Assembly: GCF_000300515.1 (NCBI RefSeq)
Contig: NZ_AMSI01000010.1
Coordinates: forward strand, 1-64,000
Source: Nitratireductor indicus C115
Lineage (GTDB): Bacteria > Pseudomonadota > Alphaproteobacteria > Rhizobiales > Rhizobiaceae
Direction: 5' to 3'
Length of the DNA stretch: 64,000 nucleotides
This document shows, one piece after another, positions 25,216-35,001 of the stretch. Made by a program: the position numbers and the translations under genes. The notes beneath the pieces are model-generated. The model saw only the letters and a list, made by a program, of their open reading frames with translations, was not told the origin of the DNA and searched no databases. Numbering within the stretch: the stretch's first letter is position 1; every line of letters begins with the position of its first letter.

Positions 25216-26730
25216 TCACTGCTTCCAGCTCACCTGGAAGAAACGCACCACTTCGTCGGGCGTTGGCGTGAATTCCGCATCCTGGGTAAAGACATAGTTT
25301 GAGTTGTAGGAGAAGAGCGGAACCCAATAGGCCTGATCCGCGATCTTCTTCAGCGCCTCGGAATAATTCTCCTTGCGCACCGCCGGGTCGACGGAAGTAT
25401 CGGCGGCGTTCAACCAGGCAAGAACCTCGTCGTCACGCGCAAAATCCTCCGCGCCGTGCTTGAAGAACTGGCTGGTGATGGCCGATGCGTCGTTGACCGA
25501 GTAGGAACCCCATGTCTGGAAGCTCATGCTCGTCTCGCCCTTGAAGCGCATGTCACGAAGAGCCGAATACTGGAGGTATTTCAGATTGGCCTGAATACCC
25601 ACCTTGGCGAGATAGGAAAGCATAGCCTCCGCATAGGGGCGGTCGCGATAGGCATAGAAATCGACGGAGAACCCGTCGGGATAACCCGCTTCCGCCAGAA
25701 GCGCCTTCGCCTTCTCCGGATCGTAGTCATAGGTGGTCACGTCCTGCTCGCAGCCGAACTGGGTCGGGAAACAGGCTGAGTGAACGACCTTGGACTTGCC
25801 CTTGAGCAGGCTGTCCACGATGGCCTGACGGTCGATGGCATGGGCAATCGCCTGACGGACCTTGGCCTTGGTGATCGGATGATCGCCACTACGGCCAGCC
25901 GCATCGAGTTCCAGATAGCCGATACGCATTGTGCTTTCATTGGCCACCGTAAAGCGGCCCATCGCGGCAATCTTCTCTGCCTGATCGGCGGGAACGCCCC
26001 AGATGAAATCAAGGCCGCCGCTGAACAGCTCGGCAAGCTGTGTGTTCACATCGGGGATGGTGCGGATATCGACCGTGCCGATGCTGGCAGCGCCCTTGGG
26101 GCTGTCGTGATAGCCTTCATATCTCTTCAGGACGAAATGCTTGCCCGGCTCGACGCTTTCCACCTGATAGGGACCGGTTCCAACTGGCTTCAGCGCCATT
26201 CCGGCGGGGCCGGCCTCGGCATAATATTCGTTGGGATAGATGGAGACCGGACCGGCCAGATATTCGAACGCCGCCGGGAAAGGTCCATTGGTGATGATGC
26301 GGACGGTGTATTTGTCGACCTTGACCGCCTCTTTCATCCAGTTGACGTTGCGCTGGACCACGACACCGTTTTCCGGTTTGGCGACGAAGTTGACAGTATA
26401 GACCACATCGTCGGCGTCGAATTCCTCGCCATTGTGAAACTTTACGCCCTCGCGCAGCTTCAGTTCGAGAGTGGTGTCGTCGACCCACTGCCAGGACGTC
26501 GCCAGATTGCCCTCATACTCACCCGTTTCCTGGTTGAGATAAAGCAGGCCATCCCACACCGAACGCTGGAAGATCACGCCTTCCCGCGCCGAGTTGAAAT
26601 AGCTGTCGACGGATTCGAGTTCCTTGGTGAAGGCGACATTGAGCGTGTCGTTGGCCTTGTCGGCCAGGGCATTGCTTCCGCTGAACGCCAGAACTGCGGC
26701 GACGGAGCCTACTAAGAGACGTGTCTTCAT
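25216..26730 (-). CDS. Family 5 solute-binding protein (peptide/glutathione type)
   Basis: This 504-aa periplasmic protein has a signal peptide (MKTRLLVGSVAAVLAFSGSNALA, cut about residue 23) and the SBP_bac_5 fold: ATSWQWVDDTTLELKLREGVKFHNGE near the start, KVRQAIAHAIDRQAIVDSLL, and YDYDPEKAKALLAEAGYPDG. It lacks a lipobox. It is the first gene of the importer operon. The presence of a gamma-glutamyltransferase and M20 peptidase downstream suggests gamma-glutamyl peptides or glutathione, but the ligand is not readable from sequence. Confidence 0.92.
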   Translation of the reverse strand: MKTRLLVGSVAAVLAFSGSNALADKANDTLNVAFTKELESVDSYFNSAREGVIFQRSVWDGLLYLNQETGEYEGNLATSWQWVDDTTLELKLREGVKFHNGEEFDADDVVYTVNFVAKPENGVVVQRNVNWMKEAVKVDKYTVRIITNGPFPAAFEYLAGPVSIYPNEYYAEAGPAGMALKPVGTGPYQVESVEPGKHFVLKRYEGYHDSPKGAASIGTVDIRTIPDVNTQLAELFSGGLDFIWGVPADQAEKIAAMGRFTVANESTMRIGYLELDAAGRSGDHPITKAKVRQAIAHAIDRQAIVDSLLKGKSKVVHSACFPTQFGCEQDVTTYDYDPEKAKALLAEAGYPDGFSVDFYAYRDRPYAEAMLSYLAKVGIQANLKYLQYSALRDMRFKGETSMSFQTWGSYSVNDASAITSQFFKHGAEDFARDDEVLAWLNAADTSVDPAVRKENYSEALKKIADQAYWVPLFSYNSNYVFTQDAEFTPTPDEVVRFFQVSWKQ

Positions 26731-26781
26731 CAGTTTTCAAACCGGCTTGGCCGGCCCCCTCTTCTCGATTTTATTATATAG

Positions 26782-26801
26782 TAATATTGAAAACCATATT
26801 A
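26782..26801. promoter_or_regulatory. AT-rich dyad in the importer-IclR divergent gap
   Basis: TAATAT (26782-26787) and ATATTA (26796-26801) are perfect inverted arms separated by 8 bases, in an unusually AT-rich stretch (26765-26820) between two GC-rich genes. It is the natural operator candidate for the IclR-family protein encoded divergently. The promoters of both transcripts should overlap it. Confidence 0.55.
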
Positions 26802-26899
26802 TAGTTAAGCGTATTAATCACTAGAAGGCTTGTCAAGAAAGCAGCGAATTGCGAAACGAGCGGTGTGGATTATCCGCACTGCGCATAAGGGGCGCGCCG

Positions 26900-27694
26900 G
26901 TGGCAGAAAAAGTGGCGAAAGAAAAAGAAAAGCAGAACACGCTGTTTGTCGGTTCGCTGGAAAAGGGGATGCGCATCATGAGCGCATTCAGCGAGTATCA
27001 CACCGCCTTGGGCCTGACGGACCTGGCGCAACTGACAGGGCTGGACAAGAGCGCTGTTCAGCGCCTGACCAACACGCTGCACCAGATCGGCTACCTCAAC
27101 AAGGATCCCGAATCGCGCCGTTTCAGCCCGTCGCTGAAGTTTCTCGAACTGGGCAATTCCTACCTGTGGTCCGATCCGCTTGTGCAACTTGCCATGCCCA
27201 AGGTGATCGAGCTTGGACGAAGGCTTGGCGAGCGGGTGAACGTGGCCCGCATCGACGGAGCGGAAATCGTCTACATCATCCGCATCCCGACGCAGCTCAC
27301 CGCCTTCGGCGCCATGATCGCCGGGCGTCGCCTGTCGGCCCTGACCACATCCAGCGGCCGCGCGCTGATCGCCTGCCTTCCCGCCGAGGAGCGCAGGAAA
27401 GCGGTTGAGACCTGGCCGATCAAGGTGATGACCCCACGCACCACACTCGATCGCGGAAAGATCGCGGAAGCGGTGGAGGAAGCCGCCGCGTGCGGCTATG
27501 GCCTGACCTTCGGCGAAAATATCGTCAATGAAATCGGTATCGCGGCCCCAATTCCGTCCGATCGGGGCGCCTCGGTCGCCACCGTTCAATGCTCGGTTTC
27601 CGCTCTCCGCTGGACCGTGGAGAAAGTGCGCGAGGAACTTGCGCCTCAGATCATGGAAGTGGCGAATTCCATCCATCTGCCGGGCCAGGGCTGA
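26900..27694 (+). CDS. IclR-family transcriptional regulator
   Basis: The 264-aa protein has an N-terminal winged helix (GLTDLAQLTGLDKSAVQRLTNTLHQIGYL) and a C-terminal IclR effector domain (MPKVIELGRRLGERVNVARIDGAEIVYI, SGRALIACLPAEER, YGLTFGENIVNEIGIAAPI). ATG is absent near the family start; GTG at 26900 with AAGGGG upstream gives a reasonable N-terminus. It is divergent from the peptide importer operon and likely controls it through the dyad at 26782-26801. The effector is unknown. Confidence 0.88.
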   Translation: MAEKVAKEKEKQNTLFVGSLEKGMRIMSAFSEYHTALGLTDLAQLTGLDKSAVQRLTNTLHQIGYLNKDPESRRFSPSLKFLELGNSYLWSDPLVQLAMPKVIELGRRLGERVNVARIDGAEIVYIIRIPTQLTAFGAMIAGRRLSALTTSSGRALIACLPAEERRKAVETWPIKVMTPRTTLDRGKIAEAVEEAAACGYGLTFGENIVNEIGIAAPIPSDRGASVATVQCSVSALRWTVEKVREELAPQIMEVANSIHLPGQG

Positions 27695-27736
27695 TCAAGC
27701 CCCCAACAATACCGCCACGGGTGATCCCTTCAGCGG

Positions 27737-28804
27737 TTAACCGGCCTCGTCGCGCGGTGGTGGAGCCGTGGATTCCCGCACCACCATGGAAAAGTCGATC
27801 TCCCTGTGCATGATGGGCGCTCCGCCGGAGAGGTGCTCCACCAGATATTCGCCGGCCCGCACCCAGATTTCATCCGTCGGCATGTGAATGGTGGTCAGGC
27901 TCGGCCGCAGGTGGCGGCTCCATTCAAGATCATCAAACCCCACCACCGACAATTGCGCAGGCACTTCGATACCGAGCTTGATGGCCTCCAGCATCACCCC
28001 ATAAGCAATGACGTCATTACCGCAGATCACGGCTGTCGGCCGGTCGGCGCCCGTCAACAGAACACGGGCTGCCTGACGCGCATCATCGAGCTTGTAATTC
28101 ACCTGCAAGTGCCACCGGTCGGGCGGCACGGCGTCATTCGCCGCAAGCACATCGAGAACACCGCTCACGCGCGCCTGTGCGCGGTCATTGTTGCGTTGGA
28201 GCGCCGCCACGATCGCCACCCGGCGATGCCCCAGCTCCATGAGATGACGGGCAATGCGCCGGCCTGCGGCGGTGTTGTTCACACCGATGCTTGGATAAGG
28301 CTTTTCAGGCTCATAGACACCGACATTCACAAACGGGATCTTCTGCGTGAGAAGCATGCGCCTCAGGTCGTCATGACGCTGGTCCCCACGCAGAATGAGA
28401 CCGTCTATTCCCCGGCTGACCAGGTTGCGCGCCTGTTTCAGCTCCACTTCCAGATCATATTCATTGGTCGCGAGAAGCAGCAGATAATCCTTGGTCGCCA
28501 GATAGGTCTGCAGCGCCTGAAGCCCCTGGGCAAACATCGCATTGTCGATTGTGGGAACGATAGCTCCGATGGTGCGCGTCTTGCGTGACGAAAGCGCCCG
28601 GGCCGAAGCATCCGGAATGTAACCGATTTCATCAATCGTGGCGTGAATGCGCGCCCGCAGCGTCGCGCTAACGGAATCCGGGTTGTTCAAGGCCCGTGAG
28701 ACCGTTGCCGTAGAGACACCCGCACGACGAGCGACCTCGCGTATACCGACGGATCGGCCTTCGCCGGAAACTGGTTTCTGCGCGTTTCTGCCAACCGGTT
28801 TCAT
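27737..28804 (-). CDS. LacI-family transcriptional regulator
   Basis: This 355-aa repressor has an N-terminal LacI helix-turn-helix and hinge (GIREVARRAGVSTATVSRALNNPDSVSATLRARI, IPDASARALSSRKT), then a periplasmic-binding-protein-like sugar domain (TIGAIVPTIDNAMFAQGL, GHRRVAIVAA, VSVVGFDDLEWSRHLRP-type motif). It is divergent from the ABC sugar cassette at 29015-36967. A perfect TGTAACCGGTTACA palindrome lies in the shared promoter region and is the probable operator. The inducer is presumably the imported sugar or polyol, or its ketose. Confidence 0.92.
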   Translation of the reverse strand: MKPVGRNAQKPVSGEGRSVGIREVARRAGVSTATVSRALNNPDSVSATLRARIHATIDEIGYIPDASARALSSRKTRTIGAIVPTIDNAMFAQGLQALQTYLATKDYLLLLATNEYDLEVELKQARNLVSRGIDGLILRGDQRHDDLRRMLLTQKIPFVNVGVYEPEKPYPSIGVNNTAAGRRIARHLMELGHRRVAIVAALQRNNDRAQARVSGVLDVLAANDAVPPDRWHLQVNYKLDDARQAARVLLTGADRPTAVICGNDVIAYGVMLEAIKLGIEVPAQLSVVGFDDLEWSRHLRPSLTTIHMPTDEIWVRAGEYLVEHLSGGAPIMHREIDFSMVVRESTAPPPRDEAG

Positions 28805-28931
28805 GTTGCTTCCAGTAAAATCTCCTCCGGCCAGGCATTCACCAGGCCCCCGAAATTCAGTCTAGTAACGACTTTGCGCATTGAAGGCAAACCATACGAA
28901 GGTGGATTGACTCTCAGCACAAGCAGATTTA

Positions 28932-28945
28932 TGTAACCGGTTACA
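28932..28945. promoter_or_regulatory. LacI-type operator
   Basis: TGTAACCGGTTACA is a perfect 14-bp palindrome with the central CG typical of LacI/GalR-family operators. It lies 128 bp from the regulator start and 70 bp upstream of the binding-protein start, so it can repress both directions. Confidence 0.88.
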
Positions 28946-29014
28946 GTTTCTCGTCGAGAACTGTCAAGCGCCGCTCCGGGAGGGACCGGCGCATGGAATT
29001 TGGGAGGATTCACA

Positions 29015-30316
29015 ATGCAGCTACCCTTGAATTTGTCGCGCGCGTTTGCCGCCGCCCTGCTTGCCACCACCGCGATTTCCGGCGCAGCCGCGCAGGATTT
29101 TGACTGGAAGGCGCATCAGGGCGAAACGATCACCTTTCTCGCCAACAACAATCCCTGGGCCACCAACGTCCTGAAATACAAGGACGAGTTCGAAGCTCTG
29201 ACAGGCATAACCCTGCGCGTGGACACATATCAGGAGCAGCAGATGCGCCAGCGCCTGCTGACCGTTCTCAATGCGCACAGCGATGAGATCGACATCTTCA
29301 TGACCTTGCCATCGCGCGAAGGCCGCCAGTTCGCCGCAGCCGGATGGTACAGGGACCTGAAGTCCTATACGCAAAACGCCGTCTCACCCGATTACGATTT
29401 CGACGGCTTCGGAAGCGCGCTGGTGGAAGCCGCCGTGTTCGACGATGTCCTCACCGGCGTGCCGCTTAATATCGAAGGACCGATCCTCTATTACCGCAAG
29501 GACATCTTCGAAAAATGCGGCCTTGGCGCACCTTCCAAGCTTGAGGACCTGCCCGAAATCTCCGCCAAGCTCAAGGAATGCGCGCCCGACGTCACCGCCT
29601 TCGCAAGCCGCGGCCTGAAGCCCGCCCTGCCCTATACGTTCAGCAACTTCCTGCACAATGTGGGCGGAAGCTACATGAAGGACGGCAAGTCGAATCTGTG
29701 CTCGGACGAAGGCAAGAAGGCAATCGGCCTCTATGCGAACCTTCTGAAGGATTACGGACCGCCCGGAGCCGTCAACTACTCCTTCTACCAGCTCACCTCG
29801 CTCTATCGTGAGGGTCGCGCAGCCATGTCGTTCCAGTCCTCCAACGAGTTTCCCGCTGTCATGGAAGGCGGTGCCCGGCTCGAGGACACAGCGCTCATGC
29901 CGCTTCCAGCCGGCGATGGCGGCTCGCATCCCACCACGATCGGCTGGGCGCTCGCCGTCTCGAACTTCAGTTCCAATCCGGATGCCGCTTGGTATTTCGT
30001 GCAATGGGCAAGCAGCCCCGAAATGCAGGCGAAGCTCGCACTTGAAGGCATTGCCCCGCCGCGCAACGCCGTTGCCGAAAATGCCGGATACAAGGCTTGG
30101 CTCAGCGAACAGCCGGTACGCCAGGAATGGCAGACGGCACTCGGTCATCTGGCCGACCAGGGCACCTCGGAAGTCGGTTACCCGATCATCCAGAACCCGG
30201 AATCGCGCGAACATATCGGCCAGGCCGTCGACGCGGTGCTTCTCGGCACCAGCACGGTGGAAGAAGCCTGTGCCGAGGCCGACAAGCAACTGAATGCGCT
30301 GATCGAGCGCGAATAG
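29015..30316 (+). CDS. Sugar/polyol ABC transporter substrate-binding protein
   Basis: This 433-aa family 1 (MalE-like) binding protein has a signal peptide ending near AISGAAAQ (about residue 26). The body has the expected layout ([86 protein letters not shown]-type C-terminal motif). GGGAGGAT precedes the ATG. It heads the LacI-controlled operon. The ligand is unknown; nearby dehydrogenases, kinase and aldolase point to a hexose or hexitol, possibly sulfonated. Confidence 0.9.
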   Translation: MQLPLNLSRAFAAALLATTAISGAAAQDFDWKAHQGETITFLANNNPWATNVLKYKDEFEALTGITLRVDTYQEQQMRQRLLTVLNAHSDEIDIFMTLPSREGRQFAAAGWYRDLKSYTQNAVSPDYDFDGFGSALVEAAVFDDVLTGVPLNIEGPILYYRKDIFEKCGLGAPSKLEDLPEISAKLKECAPDVTAFASRGLKPALPYTFSNFLHNVGGSYMKDGKSNLCSDEGKKAIGLYANLLKDYGPPGAVNYSFYQLTSLYREGRAAMSFQSSNEFPAVMEGGARLEDTALMPLPAGDGGSHPTTIGWALAVSNFSSNPDAAWYFVQWASSPEMQAKLALEGIAPPRNAVAENAGYKAWLSEQPVRQEWQTALGHLADQGTSEVGYPIIQNPESREHIGQAVDAVLLGTSTVEEACAEADKQLNALIERE

Positions 30317-30329
30317 CGCGCTCATATCC

Positions 30330-30351
30330 GGGGCGGCGCTCGCGCCGCCCC
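30330..30351 (+). terminator. Intercistronic GC hairpin after the binding-protein gene
   Basis: Nine-base arms (GGGGCGGCG at 30330-30338 and CGCCGCCCC at 30343-30351) with a 4-base loop follow the binding-protein stop by 14 bp. Only four A residues follow, so full termination is unlikely. Such hairpins commonly protect the binding-protein message and reduce expression of downstream permeases. Confidence 0.6.
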
Positions 30352-30399
30352 AAAATCGACACGTCAGAACGAAAACCGCCCGCGCGGCCTGAAGGGAAC

Positions 30400-31149
30400 A
30401 TGCAAGTGTCACCCACATCCTCCCCTTTTGCCCTTGCTCCGGAATTCACCGCCGTCGTCATCGGCGGCGCCGGCGGCATCGGCGCCTCGGTCTCGCGCCT
30501 GCTTCTCGATCTCGGCGCGACGGTGGTTGCAACCGGCATAAGCGAAGCGGAGTTGGCGACATGCGGTTTGCCGCACCATGACAAGCTTTCGCTGCGCGTC
30601 CTGAACGTTACCGACGACGCAGCCATGCGCGCTTTCGCGCAGTCCTTCGAACGCGTCGATGCGCTGATCAATTGCGCCGGCATTCTTCGGCGCGACGCGG
30701 AATATGAACTGGACGTTTTTCGCCAGGTGATCGACGTAAACCTCACCGGAACCTTCAGCGCCTGCACTGCCTTCAAGAGCGCGCTGACGAATGCCGGTGG
30801 CGCCATCGTCAACATTGCCTCCATGAACGCCTTCTCCGCCCTGCCGCGCATCCCCGCCTACTGCGCCAGCAAGGCCGGCGTGGTGATGCTGACAAAGGCG
30901 CTCTCGCACGCCTGGGCACCCGATGGCATCCGCGTCAACGCTGTTGCGCCCGGCTTCATCGAAACCGCGATCAACGCCGATGGGCGCAAGGACACGGCCC
31001 ATTACGAGCGCATCGCGGCGCGAACGGCCATGAAGCGCTGGGGCCAGCCCGACGAGGTTGCAGGCACAGTTGCCTACCTCCTGATGCCCGCATCCGCTTA
31101 TGTGACCGGCAGCGTGTATGCTGTCGATGGCGGATTTCTTGCAAGCTGA
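30400..31149 (+). CDS. Short-chain dehydrogenase/reductase (SDR)
   Basis: This 249-aa classical SDR has the cofactor loop [16 protein letters not shown], the NCAG motif ([10 protein letters not shown]), catalytic Ser in [13 protein letters not shown], Tyr and Lys in PAYCASKAG, and the C-terminal [12 protein letters not shown]. The acidic/neutral end of the second strand gives no firm choice between NAD and NADP. It should oxidise or reduce a sugar or polyol hydroxyl. ATG 30400 has AAGGGAA upstream; the long frame before it is not coding. Position inside an ABC-transporter operon with a second dehydrogenase suggests two redox steps on the imported compound. Confidence 0.88.
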   Translation: MQVSPTSSPFALAPEFTAVVIGGAGGIGASVSRLLLDLGATVVATGISEAELATCGLPHHDKLSLRVLNVTDDAAMRAFAQSFERVDALINCAGILRRDAEYELDVFRQVIDVNLTGTFSACTAFKSALTNAGGAIVNIASMNAFSALPRIPAYCASKAGVVMLTKALSHAWAPDGIRVNAVAPGFIETAINADGRKDTAHYERIAARTAMKRWGQPDEVAGTVAYLLMPASAYVTGSVYAVDGGFLAS

Positions 31150-31164
31150 CAGCGGAGAACGACC

Positions 31165-32049
31165 ATGAGTGCGTCCACGACGACCCAGAAAGGCCCGCTC
31201 GCGGCCCAGCTCGCTGCATTGTCCATGCCCGCGGTGCTGTTCACCGTCGCGATGATCGCCTTCCCCTTCTGCTACACGATCTGGCTGAGCTTTCAGTCCA
31301 TCTCGCCGACGGGCATGACGCGTTTTGAAGGTGTCGGGAACTATGTCCGCATGGTCGGTGACGACCAGTTCTGGAACGGCATCTATGTAACGGCATACCT
31401 CTACTTACTGTCGCTGTTTCTCCAGCTTGTCCTCGGCACTGCGCTGGCTCTTCTCCTGTTCCGTGCCAAGAAATTGCCGGGCATCATCCGGTCGCTGTTC
31501 ATCTCACCCTTCATGATGCCGCCTGTGGTGGCCGGCATGATGTGGCTTGTTATTCTCGACCCGTCGCTCGGCGCGGCGAACTACATTCTGACCTCGCTCG
31601 GCCTGCCGCCTTCGGCTTGGCTTGCCTCGCCCGGTTTCGTAGTGCCGACGCTGGCTCTCATCGACACCTGGCAGTGGACGCCCTATGTCGCGCTGATCGT
31701 GCTCGGCGGCCTGCAATCCCTGCCGCCCAGCGTCTACGAGGCTGCCGAGATCGACGGGGCCTCGCGCTTCAGGATCTTCTACCGCATCACCCTGCCGCTT
31801 CTCCTGCCGACACTGGTGACGGCAACGGTTCTGCGCAGCGTCGATCTCCTGCGCTTCTTCGATCTTATCTACATCACCACCCAGGGCGGCCCCGCCAACG
31901 CTTCGACCACGCTCAACATCTACGGCTTCCGCACCGGCTTCGAATTCTTCCAGCTTGGCTATGCGAGCGCCCTGATGGTTACGCTGTCGGTCATCGTCCT
32001 GGGCACGGTGCTCGTGCTCAACCGCTTGCGCAACACAGTCGCCTGGTGA
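31165..32049 (+). CDS. Sugar ABC transporter permease (MalF/UgpA type)
   Basis: This 294-aa protein has six TM helices and the EAA loop VYEAAEIDGASRFRIFYRITLPLLLPT. MalF/UgpA-type N-terminus (PAVLFTVAMIAFPFCYTIWLSF). It pairs with the second permease 11 bp downstream and the ATPase at 33922-35001. GGAGAACGACC precedes the ATG. Confidence 0.92.
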   Translation: MSASTTTQKGPLAAQLAALSMPAVLFTVAMIAFPFCYTIWLSFQSISPTGMTRFEGVGNYVRMVGDDQFWNGIYVTAYLYLLSLFLQLVLGTALALLLFRAKKLPGIIRSLFISPFMMPPVVAGMMWLVILDPSLGAANYILTSLGLPPSAWLASPGFVVPTLALIDTWQWTPYVALIVLGGLQSLPPSVYEAAEIDGASRFRIFYRITLPLLLPTLVTATVLRSVDLLRFFDLIYITTQGGPANASTTLNIYGFRTGFEFFQLGYASALMVTLSVIVLGTVLVLNRLRNTVAW

Positions 32050-32060
32050 GGAGGAAAACC

Positions 32061-32888
32061 ATGACCGAAGTCTCCGAAACCGACCGCTGGATGGGACGCC
32101 TGAACACGGTCCTGCTCATTCTCGCCGGCGTGATCGTCATCACCCCCACGGTGTGGATGATCCTGTCCTCCTTCAAGTTCTCTCACGAGGTGACCGCGTA
32201 TCCGCCCAAACTGTTCTTCACACCCACCTTGGCGAATTACGCCACGCTGTCGGAGACCACGCCCTTCCTGCATTACGGTTTCAACAGTATCGTGGTAACG
32301 GCCTCCTCCACCGCGCTTGGCATGCTTCTGGGCGCACCGGCAGCATTTGTTGCCTCATGGACCCGCATCACCTGGCCCGCCATCGTCACGCTGGTCGCGC
32401 GCATGGCACCGGGTACGCTGTTCCTGCTTCCCTGGTATGTGATGTTTCGTCATGCAGGCATGATCGGCAGCTACTGGTCGCTGATCCTCACCCACGCCGT
32501 CATCACCATGCCCATCGTCATCTGGGTGTTGCTGCCATTCTTCGACAATATTCCGCGCAGCGTGTTCGAGGCAGCGCAGGTGGATGGCTGTTCGCCGTTC
32601 CGCATCTTCCGGCGCATCGCCCTGCCCCTCGTCAGCTCCGGCCTGGCCGTGTCGGCCATCCTCGCTTTCGTGTTCTCATGGAACTACTTCCTGTTCGCAC
32701 TCGTCCTGTCGAACTCTGACACGAAGACGCTGATTGCCGCCTCCTTCAATTTCATCGGCGAGGGTTCGACCAACTGGGGCGGCCTGATGGCGGCTGCGAC
32801 CCTCATTGCCCTGCCTCCGCTTATTCTCGCAACAATCGTCCAGCGCTGGCTGATTTCCGGTCTGACACTCGGCGCTGTGAAAGGTTGA
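32061..32888 (+). CDS. Sugar ABC transporter permease (MalG/UgpE type)
   Basis: The 275-aa protein has six TM helices, with EAA loop VFEAAQVDGCSPFRIFRRIALPLVSSGL and a MalG-like N-terminus (VIVITPTVWMILSSFK). The ATG at 32061 has GAGGAGG just upstream; the longer upstream frame is a shadow of the preceding permease gene. Confidence 0.92.
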   Translation: MTEVSETDRWMGRLNTVLLILAGVIVITPTVWMILSSFKFSHEVTAYPPKLFFTPTLANYATLSETTPFLHYGFNSIVVTASSTALGMLLGAPAAFVASWTRITWPAIVTLVARMAPGTLFLLPWYVMFRHAGMIGSYWSLILTHAVITMPIVIWVLLPFFDNIPRSVFEAAQVDGCSPFRIFRRIALPLVSSGLAVSAILAFVFSWNYFLFALVLSNSDTKTLIAASFNFIGEGSTNWGGLMAAATLIALPPLILATIVQRWLISGLTLGAVKG

Positions 32889-32893
32889 TCCCC

Positions 32894-33922
32894 ATGAGCG
32901 CAACTCCAATGAACGTCACGTCGATGAACCATTCTTCCATGCAGGGCGCCGTCTTTCACGGCAATGACCGCATCACCATCGAGGAAGTTCCTGCCCCGCA
33001 GCCCGCCACCGGCGAAGTGCTGGTCAAGGTCCTACGCACCGCCCTGTGCGGCTCGGACTTCAAGCTTTGGCACAATGGCGCGGAGTTCACCGCCGGCCAC
33101 GAGATATTCGGCCGCGTCGAACAGCCCGGCCACGCCTTCGATGGAAAGCGCTGCGCGGTCTACATCCCCCTTCATTGCGGTCATTGCGCTACTTGCCGGG
33201 CCGGCGACACGCAGATGTGCCTGGAAATATCCTCGCTGATCGGCTGGAATCGGGGCGGCGGCTACTGCGAATATGTCGCCGTGCCGGAAAACTGCCTGCT
33301 GCCGGTTCCCGACGACATCGAGGACGACCTGGCGCCGCTTCTGCTCGACACGATCGGCACCTCCGCCCACGCGGTGCGCGAGGCCGGCCGACTGGTGCCG
33401 GCGGACAAAAACCCGCCCGTGCTCGTCACGGGAGCCGGCCCCGTTGGCCTTGGCGTGATCCTGGCGCTGAAATCGCTGGGCTACCGCGATATCCATGTCT
33501 CAGATCCCAATGGCGAACGGCTCGCCATTGCCGAAAGCTTCGGCGCACGCGCCCATCCCGTCGGCGCGAAGGACACGCGCTTCGCCATGATCGTGGAGTG
33601 TTCGGGAGCTCATCCCGCACGCAACCTTGCCATCGAGCTCGTCCTGCCCAAGGGCGTCATCGTCCTGGTCGGCGAAAACGCTACCCCCTGGACCATCACT
33701 GAAGACAAGATCTTCCGCCGCAAGGATTTCATGATGCTGCGCACCTTCTATTTCCCGAAGGGCGACTTCGAAGCGAATGTCGAGCTCCTGCGCGCAAACC
33801 GCGACGACTATGCCCGGCTCGTGGACGATTCCTTCCCCCTCGACAGCCTGCCGGAGCGGTTCGCCCGCTTCGCAGAAGGCCGTCTCATCAAACCCGTACT
33901 CGCTTTTGAGGAGAAGCGCTGA
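32894..33922 (+). CDS. Zinc-dependent medium-chain dehydrogenase (idonate/iditol dehydrogenase-like)
   Basis: This 342-aa MDR has catalytic zinc residues in ALCGSDFK and AGHEIFG, the structural zinc cluster CGHCATCRAGDTQMC (four Cys), and the Rossmann loop LVTGAGPVGLGVILALK. An acidic residue at the end of the next strand (HVSDPNGERLAI) favours NAD+. Relatives oxidise polyols (sorbitol, L-iditol, galactitol) or L-idonate at a secondary alcohol. Several ATG codons crowd the start (32894, 32909, 32924, 32939); the first follows AAAGG. Its TGA overlaps the ATPase ATG by one base. Substrate is likely a hexitol or hexose derivative. Confidence 0.87.
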   Translation: MSATPMNVTSMNHSSMQGAVFHGNDRITIEEVPAPQPATGEVLVKVLRTALCGSDFKLWHNGAEFTAGHEIFGRVEQPGHAFDGKRCAVYIPLHCGHCATCRAGDTQMCLEISSLIGWNRGGGYCEYVAVPENCLLPVPDDIEDDLAPLLLDTIGTSAHAVREAGRLVPADKNPPVLVTGAGPVGLGVILALKSLGYRDIHVSDPNGERLAIAESFGARAHPVGAKDTRFAMIVECSGAHPARNLAIELVLPKGVIVLVGENATPWTITEDKIFRRKDFMMLRTFYFPKGDFEANVELLRANRDDYARLVDDSFPLDSLPERFARFAEGRLIKPVLAFEEKR

Positions 33923-35001
33923 TGGCATCCATTAGCATGCGGAATCTGGTGAAGCATTATGGTGACTTCGCCGTCATTCCCGGTCTGAACCTCGAGATTC
34001 CCGATCATGAATTCGTCGTTCTCGTCGGTCCATCCGGTTGCGGAAAGTCCACGCTGCTGCGCATTCTGGCCGGCCTTGAAACCGTCACCGAGGGCGATCT
34101 GTTCATCGGTGAGGATCGCGTCAACGGCGTGCCCGCCTCCAAGCGCGACATTGCCATGGTGTTCCAGGATTACGCGCTTTATCCGCATATGACGGTCCGC
34201 CAGAACATGGCCTTCGCGCTGGAAATGCGCGGCATGGGTAAGGACGAGATCGAACAGCGCGTCAACCGCGCCGCCGAACTGCTCGACATCAGGCAATATC
34301 TCGACCGTCGGCCGAAGGCACTTTCGGGCGGCCAGCGCCAGCGTGTTGCGATGGGCCGCGCCATCGTGCGCGATCCAAAGGTCTTCCTGTTCGACGAGCC
34401 GCTGTCCAATCTCGATGCAAAACTGCGCGCGCAGGTACGTGCCGAGATCAAGGCGCTTTCCCAGCAACTGCGCACCACCATGGTCTTCGTCACCCACGAC
34501 CAGATCGAGGCCATGACCATGGCCGACCGGATCGTCGTCATGAAGTCCGGCGTGATCCAGCAGGTGGGCACTCCTGAGGAAGTCTACGAACAACCGGCCA
34601 ACCGCTTCGTAGCCGGTTTCATCGGCTCGCCAGCCATGAACTTCATCCCCGTCACCGTGGACGGTGCGGGCCTGCGCATGGAAGACGACCGCATCCTCAA
34701 CACGGCAGGCATCTTCTCGCGCGAACTGCAAGACGCCGACAAGACACGCAAACTCGAACTCGGCATCAGGCCGGAACACTTCACCGTTGCTGCCGGCGAC
34801 CCCGATGCAATCAAGGTCGACATTCATCTGGTGGAACCGCTCGGCTCCGATACGCTGGTTCACTTCAAGCTGGCCGGCATCGAGGCGATCGCACGCGTTT
34901 CGCCCGACCTTCGCCCGAAGCCCGGCGACCGCATGGCCCTGAAACCCGCCTCCGGGAAAGCGCATCTGTTCGATGCCGAAACCGGCGAGGCGATCCATTG
35001 A
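33922..35001 (+). CDS. Sugar ABC transporter ATPase (UgpC/MalK type)
   Basis: This 359-aa ATPase has Walker A VGPSGCGKSTLLR, Q-loop MVFQDYALYPHMTV, signature LSGGQRQRVAMGRAI, Walker B VFLFDEPLSNLDAKLR and the C-terminal TOBE/regulatory domain of the MalK class (RPEHFTVAAGD). It completes the importer with the binding protein and two permeases. Translational coupling with the dehydrogenase upstream and kinase downstream (overlapping stops and starts) shows a single operon. Confidence 0.93.
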   Translation: MASISMRNLVKHYGDFAVIPGLNLEIPDHEFVVLVGPSGCGKSTLLRILAGLETVTEGDLFIGEDRVNGVPASKRDIAMVFQDYALYPHMTVRQNMAFALEMRGMGKDEIEQRVNRAAELLDIRQYLDRRPKALSGGQRQRVAMGRAIVRDPKVFLFDEPLSNLDAKLRAQVRAEIKALSQQLRTTMVFVTHDQIEAMTMADRIVVMKSGVIQQVGTPEEVYEQPANRFVAGFIGSPAMNFIPVTVDGAGLRMEDDRILNTAGIFSRELQDADKTRKLELGIRPEHFTVAAGDPDAIKVDIHLVEPLGSDTLVHFKLAGIEAIARVSPDLRPKPGDRMALKPASGKAHLFDAETGEAIH

